Origin: Trichaptum fuscoviolaceum
Lineage: Eukaryota > Basidiomycota > Agaricomycetes > Hymenochaetales > Trichaptaceae
Direction of reading: 5' to 3'
Assembly: GCA_910574455.1 (NCBI GenBank)
Contig: CAJSYZ010000009.1
Span: forward strand, 930,001-994,000
DNA length: 64,000 bases
The notes beneath the pieces are model-generated. The model made no database searches. It saw only the letters and a list, made by a program, of their open reading frames with translations, and was not told the origin of the DNA. Shown here in pieces: positions 11,042 to 19,704 of this stretch. Made by a program: the position numbers and the translations under genes. How positions within the stretch are numbered: position 1 is the first letter of the stretch; the number at the start of each line of letters is the position of its first letter.

Positions 11042-11727
11042 TAGCCTCGTTACCAGGCCAGGCTACGCCTTAAGGAGAGACTTGCGGAGCAAGAACGGCG
11101 TTAGCCGGCCTGGTATTTATGGTCAGAAAATAACCGTCTTTCCGCGGTCTTTGAAATATATAGATTCTCGGCCCTTTTGTAGTAGCACACCGATGTACCT
11201 CATTGCATAATGTAGCACATTAAAAATAGTTCCAATTGATTTACGTTTAAAATTACATGCCACGTCACAGTGCCACCTGACCTGCTGTGACACGACACTA
11301 ATTAACGACGCGCGCGCGCTTGCATGCGCGTCTTCCTTCGACTTCAACATCGGTCTATCGCTTTAACTTATTAACTATGGTATTCAACTGTTTGACTTCA
11401 ATCACTTACTCGGAATTCCTTCTAAGCAAGACTTTTATTCATGAAGAAGCAAGACTTCAAAGAAATAAGCGTTAGACGCTCTTAGACGCCAGTTGAGGTG
11501 AAACGATTCGGGCATGCACGCTGTGACATTGATGTAATTGATAACTCTAATTTATTTTTAACCACTACATTACACAATGAGAACCTACGTATCGCTACTA
11601 CATTTAGATTCTTTTCAAAGACCGCGGGAAGTCAGCCAAATCGCTGACGATAAATACCAGGCCGGCTAGCGCCGGTCTGCCACAGCAGACATACCTAAAA
11701 CGCTAGCCTGGCCTGGTCACGAGGCTA
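11042..11727. mobile_element. 686-bp internally deleted derivative of the 7.1-kb element
   Basis: Ends are TAGCCTCGTTACCAGGCCAG and, inverted, TAGCCTCGTGACCAGGCCAG. Flanking 9-bp copies of GTGCTCTAT (11033-11041 and 11728-11736) are perfect. The left part matches the helicase-side end of the host element inverted, including the first 29 or so codons of the helicase (ATG 11377, to about 11460). The right part from about 11466 matches the DUF6589-side end. The junction at 11461-11466 marks an internal deletion of roughly 6 kb. It sits in opposite orientation inside the helicase-side terminal repeat of the host element and can only move in trans. Confidence 0.85.
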
Positions 11728-11737
11728 GTGCTCTATT

Positions 11738-11900
11738 ATGCAATGAGGTACATGATTACGCTACTATAATAGGGGGGGAGATCTATAGATTTCAAAGACC
11801 GCCGGAAATCAGCCATTTGTCCGACGTAAAAAACCAGGCCGCTGCGCTACGCTTGCTTGCAAGCATTCTCAAAGAAGCAGCTGGCCTGGTCACGAGGCTA
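11738..11900 (-). repeat. Right terminal inverted repeat (helicase side), outer part
   Basis: Read on the minus strand it starts TAGCCTCGTGACCAGGCCAG, folds back at CGGCCTGGT, then has CCGGCGGTCTTTGAAAT and CATTGCATAATAGAGCAC. The repeat continues on the other side of the nested insertion (about 10920-11032). Confidence 0.75.
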
Positions 11901-12014
11901 GTTCAGTTCGCGGTTCGGGGCAAAGGCCAAAATTCCCGAACCGTTCGGTTCGCGGTTCGGGCAAAAAGTGCCCTGAACCGAACCGAACCGAACTTTTGCA
12001 TCACTACACCGGCG

Positions 12015-13104
12015 ATCACAAAAAAGACAATGGGTGGACGTGCAAGCGACTGTACGGATTGACCGGCCGGACACTTAGTAGAGTGTGGCGGCGTGCACGA
12101 GTGCCAGTGGCGTGAGACTGTGTGTACAATTGAGGAACGGGAACAAAGGCAACGGTTCGGGGTAGTTTGCGTGGCCGGAGTAACCGTTTTCACACGCGGT
12201 AATTATCTGTACCACCGTGTGAAACTTCATTTCCCCTACCATTACGTGATCGAGAGCGAGGATCTCAAGACAACAGCCTTGAGTCTCGATCGGAAGGGGT
12301 GCTGGACATACAAGATTTCTTGTCTTCGGACTTCTCCGCACGCAGAAGACACTCGGACGTACGATTAGTGTCTGCGCATCGGCGCGTTCCCCAAGTCGTC
12401 TTTTCTTTTACCGGGTGGTTTTTTTGATCTGGGCTCCTCTCGTGCGGCGGACGCGCGAGGGTTATTGTCTTACGAACGATTGGGAGAGATTGGCGGTTCT
12501 GCGAACGGACGGCACTCTTCTTAGTTTCCTTCGTTGTTTCTCCTCTTCTTTCCGACTCTCTTTCTTTCGTTCTTATCATATTGGGATCTTGCTACACTCC
12601 ACCCCCTGAGTACCATGCAGTTTCCAGGAAGAGCATAACCGTCTTAACGGTCGACAACATACATCCGCTCCTCCGCAAGACGAGGTAGTCCATTTTTGTA
12701 TTCAAGCTCTTTGTGTTCCCACTCAAAGACTTTCATACCACGAAACAGTGCCTCATCATCTACAAATTTATGCAAAGAAGCTCGATCTGCTGGAGCTCTC
12801 GCTGCGAAAGGTGGTCTTGACGCGAGCGCTCACGGAGGGAGGGCACTGGCAATACAATGGTAGAAATCGTCTGCAAGCAGTCTGCGCTTGGATGCGTTGA
12901 TAGCAGCAACACCCTTTGTCGAGCGGTCTTCAACAACTTTTTTTTCCGCACAGCGAACACATCTTCAGGTCCCAACCCCAGCCATCTATTTCCGTCTTTC
13001 TAAGATATCTATCCTTCCGGTCTTGTTGCTTCTCTTTCTCCTTTCCCTTCTCGTTCTTCAAGGTTCAAACAAATTACTACAATCTTGCAAAACAGGTGCA
13101 GACT
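12015..13104 (+). other. Gene-less stretch and probable 5' leader of the next gene
   Basis: No recognisable coding frame was found on either strand. The last 100 bases before 13105 are pyrimidine-rich (CTTTCTCCTTTCCCTTCTCG), as in many basidiomycete leaders. The frame of the next gene is open further upstream to about 12916, but without a convincing ATG. Confidence 0.4.
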
Positions 13105-14655
13105 ATGTTGGAATATCCCCAGGCACCTTCGCGAGCCACATCACCGACCACCTTTTTCAACTTCTCTAGGCCGGTTTCACGAGCACGTTCGAATACTAAC
13201 CCTCCGCCACCTCCCTCGAATAGATTTATCATATGGCCTCCTAGCTCTATCCTTTCGTACCATCGCCGCGGCGATTCCAAATATCGCATCGCGTGGGAAT
13301 GCGCTGAACTTCTCATCGACCTGGGTAATGGTGCTACGACAGGAATCCCCCCAGACGCGTCCCCACCAGCTTCTCTCCCAACAAGCAAATCTGACCCCGC
13401 AAGCGTGCGCGTGAAGACCCGCGAACGTGCAATTACACTCGCCGGGGACGAAGGCAAACCCGTTCTCACTGGAATCGATTCAAATTTAAGAGATCCTTTC
13501 CCTAGTACCCCTGATCTTCTGTCTTGGAGAGCCTCTACTGGCAGGCATGGCCTAAATCAACGTCAGCTCTTCCTTCTGAAGGAGATGTTGAACAACGCTG
13601 AATCTGCTAAGGAGGAAGTGGCACTTGAAACTCCTGAACCCGGATCTTTTCCTCCGAATTGGCGTCTGGGAGAAGGGATGGAAAGCAACCTGACGCTCCC
13701 AACGGAGGAGTCTGCTTCTGCTAGCTATGCTCCCCCTCAGAAGAAGCGTCCCAGTAGTAAGCTCGGTATGACAGGAATTAGGGACATGTTGCGATCTTTG
13801 AAGCGCAACCATTCGCGAGCGAGTCAGCCAGATGCAGCCCAATCATCTACAACCTTGAGTACTGAGTCCTCTCTGAACATGCAAGTGAGAAACTATGAGA
13901 ATTATCCGTATCTATCGCAAACTGGTTTGCCAATTCCACCCAGATCGACAGGTCGTAGGCGATCTAAGACGAGCGCTGGTCCTGACTCAGTACGTTCGAC
14001 GAATGGCGATTATCCTCAGTATCCTCATGTCAGCGGCATCTCTGTCTCACACAAGTCTTCTCCACGGCGACCGTCTTTAGCATCGCTCTTCCGGCTCGGT
14101 CAGAAGCATAAGGGCTCTCCCGTTAACTCGACGGATCATAGTCTTGACAAGACAGTCGAAAGCGCGAATTCCAGTCAAAGTCATGGGAGTAGTCAATCAA
14201 GCGGCACGGCGGAGGACGAGGACGATGAATCGGATTGTAATCGCATGGACTTGCTTTCGGATGTTGACGTTCAGATTGACAATAGCCCAGAGAATGTGGA
14301 CAAAAAAGGGACACTGAAACTGCGGAAAAAGAAACGACTGTGTTATCGATTCGAGAGTCCTTCTCGACCACGACCAACTCCGTTCCGGAAGCCATTCAGT
14401 AGCTCACAAGCGTCCCTCCAAGGTGCCCTAGATCAATCACCAATCCAGATTTTGTCTACAAGGCTCTCCAACGTGGATGAAAATTCTGCGAGTGCGTCCC
14501 GTTCTGGCCGCCAGACGCCAATTGAGTCTGGAAGGCCACGGTCGTGCTTTCACCTTTTTTCAGCTTGCTACCGTGCGGACTCAAAAAAGGAAAGAGAGGA
14601 AGAAAGGATTGTGAAGCAGGTGAAACTTAGATATACAAGACAAATAGGGGCTTAG
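13105..14655 (+). CDS. Unknown basic, Ser/Pro-rich protein
   Basis: A single open frame runs from ATG 13105 to TAG 14653-14655 and encodes 516 residues. The start was chosen because the frame upstream has no ATG and reads through pyrimidine-rich leader. The N-terminus has a conserved-looking block RFIIWPPSSILSYHRRGDSKY then AWECAELLIDLG (about 36-75). The rest is low-complexity: Ser/Pro-rich, with a PSLASLFRLGQKHKG segment, an acidic patch EDEDDESD, a basic patch LRKKKRLCYRF and a charged end KKEREEERIVKQVKLRYTR. I do not recognise a catalytic domain. It could be a regulatory or scaffold protein. A 3' exon cannot be excluded. Confidence 0.6.
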   Translation: MLEYPQAPSRATSPTTFFNFSRPVSRARSNTNPPPPPSNRFIIWPPSSILSYHRRGDSKYRIAWECAELLIDLGNGATTGIPPDASPPASLPTSKSDPASVRVKTRERAITLAGDEGKPVLTGIDSNLRDPFPSTPDLLSWRASTGRHGLNQRQLFLLKEMLNNAESAKEEVALETPEPGSFPPNWRLGEGMESNLTLPTEESASASYAPPQKKRPSSKLGMTGIRDMLRSLKRNHSRASQPDAAQSSTTLSTESSLNMQVRNYENYPYLSQTGLPIPPRSTGRRRSKTSAGPDSVRSTNGDYPQYPHVSGISVSHKSSPRRPSLASLFRLGQKHKGSPVNSTDHSLDKTVESANSSQSHGSSQSSGTAEDEDDESDCNRMDLLSDVDVQIDNSPENVDKKGTLKLRKKKRLCYRFESPSRPRPTPFRKPFSSSQASLQGALDQSPIQILSTRLSNVDENSASASRSGRQTPIESGRPRSCFHLFSACYRADSKKEREEERIVKQVKLRYTRQIGA

Positions 14656-15170
14656 CACTGAGAAAAAAAAAATGGGGGAAAAGCCATAGGGAAGGCCAAA
14701 AAGAAGGGGGGGGGGAAGTAAGAAATAAGAAAATAGATTTAAATGAGGGAAAAGAAATAGTAAAAAATGAGTGAGATGAGAGCGGAAGATCGAAGGACAG
14801 AGATTGGACGAAAGTGATTAGTAATGCAGTGCCAGTGTTGCTTATCATCGAAGTGACGATCGAGGCGACACTGGCACATCCGGGCCCTCCAGCTCTTACC
14901 ATCGTAGAAAGCTTTTCCTGATGCGGTTATACTGCAGTAGTTCAGCGCATACTGCAATATCAGTCCAGCGCGGTAGTCCAAAGCGGACATTTCGAGCCGC
15001 TTCAAGTTAGAATGGCAGCGTAAAGCCAATTCAGTTGATGGTGCATGCGTTTTATTCCGTAAACCGCAAAGCGCCCATTTCCTCACTGGAAGTACGGCGC
15101 GCCCATATAATTGCTGGAAGACCATCAAGCTATCATACCTAGGGTGCTCTTTCATCTCTCCTCGTTGTTG
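14656..15170 (+). other. Intergenic stretch with purine-rich patch
   Basis: The first 100 bases are very purine-rich (A and G runs at 14664-14720). The rest has no supported frame. It probably contains the 3' UTR of the upstream gene and the promoter of the glycosyltransferase-like gene; I see no clear TATA box. Confidence 0.4.
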
Positions 15171-17126
15171 ATGTACTATCCTCTCGACATCGCGCCAACT
15201 GGCCGTCTCGCCGTCTTGCGCAAGCGCAAGTATATCTGGGCAGGCATCCCTCTCGCTGTATTCTTCCTTCTCCTGCTGTCCACAGCTTCTTTACCATCCC
15301 GACTCTCTTTGAAAAATTATGGCGCGTCTGTCGAAGGGGGGGTCATCCCGCTCCGGAGAACACACGTTGCCGTAGCCAGCGCTTTTGCCATGCACTTCGA
15401 CGTCCATCTGCCCGTGGCTACGACGATACGCGAGATTATGGGCGACGCTGCGAAAGTGCAGGTCTTCGCCCATCTTCCATTCCGCTTCGAATTCCAGACA
15501 ATTGTGGACTCACTGCACTTATACGACGGGCCGATACAGAGCCCGGATGGCTTCTTGGATGTGCTCACACATGGGACGCCGTATCCAGACGAGCCTGGTC
15601 AGTCCTTCGACCTCGTTATAGTGGGAACCTGCGAGATAGAGTGCGTACTTTCTGCTTCGTCGAATTCACGACAGGCTTAACTATCAGAAAAACAATCTTA
15701 GCATGAAGCAATGGGGGAACGCCTTGTTGGCTGCATGGGATGCCAAGCCCGTCGATCAAAAGTTCAAGCTTGTATGCATAATCCACAATTTCCATGACCA
15801 AGGCTGGCATCAATTCATCCCACCATGGGCTGAGCGCGGGGCACTTCGCATGCTCCCCCTCGGATATCAGTATGTTACTCAAAACTCGTAGGGCACATGA
15901 TAAGTTGCTCACCTTTTCCAAGTGTTGGCCGAACGTACCGAAACCACTTCAAAGAGCTCGCGGACGATCCAGACCCCAAAAAGTACAACGCAATGTATGA
16001 GTACGTCGACATAGACGTCCACGCTCCCGTTCTCAATCTGCCCGAGTACGGACCCCGAAGTCAATCTGGCGTGCTCTCCCGGGCTGTGATCCAAGGGAGT
16101 TTTACAAACAGCAGGCGTGACTACCCTAACATATTCAGAGACTTGGTTGATGAGCTCAAACGTAAGCTATTTCCATATCTTCTTTTCATTCAAGAGATTG
16201 AACTGCGAGAGATAGACGACGCACCTGCATGGGGATACCGACCTCTCGCCCATGACAGAGATGTCTTCGAACCTATCCTCGATGATGAAGCTGAGCCGTT
16301 CAAGCTTTATCTGATCGGCGAAGGCCGACTAGACATTCCGAAATCTCTCGAGCACGTCGTCGTCGTCCAGAAGGATCTAAACTACACGGAGTTTTACGCC
16401 TTCATGCAGTCTATGGACGTCGTTATCCCGGCTTTTGTAAACTTCCAATGTAAGTTCCCCCCTTTTTTACTTTCTCTGCACACTTACGTTCGATATGCAT
16501 TCACTACGGCTTCTACCTATTTACACTTGTTAACGTTCCGAGTCGTTCGGAACAACTAGATGGCACAATTCACTGATTGAAATTATGCCCGGACAGATTA
16601 CGATACGCAGGCTAGCTCAACAGTCGCGATGGCCGTCGAATGCAGCGTGAGTCCCACCACCAGCTCCTCATTACATCTTCGGCCCTTATGCGCACTTGCG
16701 CAATTATTTCAAATATGTATTGGCAGATAGACGCTGACGTTCTGACTTCCTGACTCTTCTCCCTGCGGTTCTTCCTCGTGCCTTGATTAGGTGCCTATCC
16801 TTGCTTCTCGACGCACGCGCGAGGCATACGGCTACATCGACGACGACCGCGTCGTGATAACACGCCCGCAGGCGCTGCGCGAGATCCCCGCGATCGGTGC
16901 CCTGCGCACGGGCCGCTATAGCCCCCCGCGAAGTGCAGCCAGTGACGCCCATCTCTTCACGAACACAAGCACATTCGAGGAGCGGTTCCTCGCGGACGTT
17001 GAGGCGATGATTCGGGGCGGGTGGAGGAGGCCTTTGTCGGGGTATAGGGACTTTAAGCGCGATCTCTGGGCGAGGAACCGGGCTGCGGTGAGGAGGATCT
17101 TGGGAGATCAGCCTGGAGAGATATAA
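15171..17126 (+). CDS. Type II membrane glycosyltransferase-like protein
   Basis: Six exons join in phase: 15171-15640, 15702-15869, 15923-16161, 16216-16449, 16597-16646, 16791-17126; 498 residues. ATG 15171 gives a short cytosolic tail, basic residues RKRKY and one membrane helix (about 22-40, VFFLLLLSTASL), a Golgi-type topology. The lumenal part has a VDIDVHAPVLNLPEYG block and a C-terminal half with FKLYLIGEG, FYAFMQSMDVVIPAF, QASSTVAMAVECSVPILA and YIDDDRVVITRP, which looks like the sugar-nucleotide half of GT-B enzymes. That assignment is inferred; substrate is unknown. A paralogue with identical intron positions is at 53345-55182, and the last exon of another is at 1-264. No broken frame is seen. 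Confidence 0.7.
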
Positions 17127-17290
17127 TAGGTTTCTTGACTATTACTGATTGGTATGTAGCTCGACACCCCAGTAGTAATTTGTAATACTAGCGAAAAGAC
17201 GGACTTCTCAGAGTTCATGTTAAGAAAGGGATTGATCTCTTGCGCTTGACGAACTAAGAAACAAACTCGTAAACCAGAACAAATTCTTAT

Positions 17291-17392
17291 TTTACACTTC
17301 TTTGACATATTATTGTTGTCTGGTGGGTACCATGCTTCAAGAGCACGGCGTTTGGGTAACTTGGTCGAGGATGTTGAAGGCTGACTAACTGC
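17291..17392 (-). pseudogene. Degenerate first exon of the ALEAW family, copy 2
   Basis: The minus-strand frame reads KLPKRRALEAWYPPDNNNMSKKCK in two overlapping parts, clearly homologous to exon 1 of the intact gene (ALEAWLPPDN and KKCK). The splice donor that should follow is ATAAGA in place of GTAAGT, and no second exon is present. It is a relic of a lost tandem gene. The remaining DNA at 17127-17750 shows nothing else. Confidence 0.55.
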
Positions 17393-17750
17393 GAGGTAGC
17401 CAAAGGATGGATGGAAGCTGGTTGAACTTGTGGTTGGGAGCATACTACAAGTATCATGGCTGCAACAATTCACTCAGATACCGATAGTGGAGCATCTTTG
17501 CCTGTCCTTTGTGCTACTCAAGGCTGATGCATGAGTCGAAACTTGAAGATGGTTCCAATAAATGGTCACACTCTGAGCATCATGATTATCATCCGCCTGT
17601 GGTTCATAAAATTACATAGTAACTGTACAGACAAAAACTTCTTACAACCTGTCTCTCTTCCATGTCCAACTAGAGCTCGTATGCTTAGGAAGTGTGAATG
17701 AAAAATTAAGACAAATATAATATATTTACTATGCACTGTGCAGCTTGCAC

Positions 17751-18411
17751 CTACACCCGGAGGGACCGGCGTCGAATGCCCCATCCGTCAAAAGGCTTTA
17801 GCGGATCCAAGTACCACATCGGTGGATCCGAACGCCCTAGATATTCCTGTAGCTTCAAGACATCTTCCGGGCTTGGATTCCCATGCTCCTCCTCCATTAT
17901 ACTCAAGCGACGGTAATTAGACGCGATCGACATTAAGATCGCGCCAGACGGGGCGCCCGGTGAATGGCCAATGAAGTCATAGACGAGCTTGAAGGTCGTA
18001 ATGCCTGCATGTTCCGGAATGAAATCCATGACTTTCTCCAACGTAAGCTCGTCACAGAGATACATGTCCTCGTCATAATCGTCGTAAAGATAACCAAGGA
18101 GGTCGTGGTCTTCCGCAAACTTGTACAGCCACTCCTCCTCGATTAGATATCCGAAGTGGAACACAGGAGGGTTAAACTTCCGATCTTCCACGGGATAAAG
18201 GAAGCTGGGTAGATCCTTGAGAGGAAGTGATGCAAATGCGACCTTCTTGTTCTGAGCATGAAAGGAAAAGGCCATGAAAATCGAATCCATGAATTATAAC
18301 ACGGAAACTTACTTTACACTTCTCAGAAAAATCTCCGTTATCTGGTGGAAGCCATGCCTCAAGAGCGCTGCCCTGCGATGACTTAGTCTTTGTGGTCTTG
18401 GGGAAATCCAT
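17751..18411 (-). CDS. Unknown small acidic protein, ALEAW family, copy 2
   Basis: Exons 18313-18411 and 17751-18251 join in frame to 199 residues, as in copy 1 (offset 16865). Differences from copy 1 are few: Glu for Lys in FSEKCK, VYDFIGHSPGAPSGAILM for the corresponding segment, and NPSPEDVLKLQ for KPSPEDVSKLQ. The frame is intact, with canonical splice sites. The function is unknown. It is divergent from the plus-strand frame starting at 18657, with about 245 bp of shared upstream DNA, the same arrangement as in copy 1. Confidence 0.7.
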
Positions 18412-18656
18412 GAATGATGATGAATGTTTCCGAGAAAGGAGTGACTGAGAGTGAAAGTGTGGTTGTGTTTTTGTCAAAAGAAGTGGATTGTGCTAGTGGT
18501 CACCACGTGCCAAGGTCACGGTGTGGTTCAATTTCATTCAAGTTGTGATTACATCATACTAATTGTACTGGTCCCCTCAAGAATCCGAGTCTTGGCCTAT
18601 GAAGCTGTATGCCACCCAGTTCTGTACGTCGTGTTCTCTCCACGTACCGTTACAAT

Positions 18657-19704
18657 ATGCTTCCCCAGCTAAAGCTTTCGTACTCGCCTCAACCAGATCA
18701 TCATACGAGTTTATGGGATGATACCCTGATGTATTTAGTGCACGACTGGGTCAAACATAATAGGTTCTCTCCAGTGAATGCTATCCTCAGCTACTTTGTT
18801 TCGGCTTCGACAAAGGATGTAAGGTTTAATTCGGGCCCGCGGCGAACTTACACGAGATATTTGGCGCCACGGAGCGCAGCCACTCCCCAAAGTACGTCCT
18901 TGTCATCACCTTCATTATAACTTATAAGTCTTAACCATAATGATTATGTAGCCAAAACCTCAATAGCCACTCACGTACAGAACCCCAATTTTGTGAATGA
19001 TGAAGAGGCCGACGATGGCGAAGAAACCCGAACTGGCGAATCAGAGTCTACTGAACCGCAAACAGTGTCGAGTGTATTAGCTACGCCTGTCGTCGCAACA
19101 CCGGCGTTATCATCGACATACCTTACCATCGACCGGAGCTGCTACAGTGGCATCAGCATCGGCTGCGCCGGGCACAACGTTATCGACCATCTCGACCTAC
19201 CTCGGCCGCTGCACAAAGGAGATCCCGGACTTCACTATGTTTCTGAGAAATCTCGAAAGCGCGGAAAACGGAGGACAGAAGATGTCACAGTCCAGTATGT
19301 CTCCGATGCTCCTCATCGACGCGATGCCTCTTGCCTCCAGCGAGTTGAGCCTGAACTCGTTGAACGCCGAACTTATTGGACCAGCAGCCCGCGAGTGCGC
19401 AGAGAGAACGATAAGGCATGCGTACGGGCAGTTGACTGACCAGAGCCTAGCGTGTTTATGGGAGCGCCGCGAACTCGAGGCTATCAATTTGCTGGTGGTA
19501 TGTAGGCCGTTCTTTTTCCGGTTCAAAGTCTCTCGTCCGGACTTCTCGATGGCGGAAGCTGACCTCAGAGAAGATGTTACCGCACAGCTGGAGTCTAATT
19601 TGTTCAACACGGGAACATACATCAGAGAGAAGGATGGCAAGTGGACTTTCGACTTTTCAATGCTGGGGGTATGGGAAGATATTGACGAGGATGTTGGGAT
19701 TTAG
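18657..19704 (+). pseudogene. Unknown protein, copy 2, probably frameshifted
   Basis: Exon 1 starts at ATG 18657 (MLPQLKLSYSPQPDHH) and ends at about 18893 with a GTACGT donor. Exon 2 starts at about 18952 and encodes an acidic Glu/Thr-rich linker (EEADDGEETRTGESES). Near 19115-19130 the reading frame must shift to reach the conserved part (PDFTMFLRNLES, MSPMLLIDAMPLASSELS, KVSRPDFSMAEADLRE, TYIREKDGKWTFDFSMLG) that ends at 19704. Copy 1 has two more bases there and stays in frame, so a 2-base deletion is the simplest reading; an unseen intron is the alternative. No family is recognised. Confidence 0.5.

Larger units (their letters stand above)
4836..11900. mobile_element. 7.1-kb DNA transposon with DUF6589-like and RecQ-like helicase genes
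   Basis: The left end is TAGTCTCGTAACCAGACCAG. The right end, read inward on the minus strand, is TAGCCTCGTGACCAGGCCAG. The flanks are perfect 9-bp copies of GTTCAGTTC (4827-4835 and 11901-11909). The inverted similarity goes on for about 190 bp and includes a hairpin at each end and the shared words CGGCGGTCTTTGAAAT and TTAAAAATA. Inside are two convergent intron-containing genes with intact frames. A 686-bp relative is inserted in the helicase-side end (11042-11727). Long inverted repeats and a 9-bp duplication recall Mutator-type elements, but no Mutator transposase is present. I infer that this is an autonomous or recently autonomous element of a superfamily I cannot name. Confidence 0.85.
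3544..12006. mobile_element. hAT-like non-autonomous element, split by a nested 7.1-kb element
   Basis: The left end reads TAGTGTTGCAAAAGTTCGG and the right end, on the other strand, TAGTGATGCAAAAGTTCGG. Both are followed by arrays of the GGTTCGG/CCGAACC word. Perfect 8-bp copies of CACCGGCG flank the ends (3536-3543 and 12007-12014). The TAGTG start and 8-bp duplication fit the hAT superfamily. Removing the nested element (4836-11900) and one of its 9-bp duplications leaves about 1.4 kb with no transposase frame, so this copy is non-autonomous. Its interior contains a diverged tandem repeat (3899-4340). Confidence 0.75.

Noticed and set aside
4836..11900. Assignment of the 7.1-kb element to Mutator, hAT, KDZ/Plavaka or Helitron
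   Set aside because: The 9-bp duplication and long inverted repeats fit Mutator only in form; no MULE, hAT or KDZ transposase motif and no Rep/HUH domain is visible, and the helicase is RecQ-like, not Pif1-like.
12093..12579. Possible gene interrupted by the hAT-like insertion
   Set aside because: Joining the flanks at the 8-bp duplication did not produce a longer frame or any recognisable protein on either strand.
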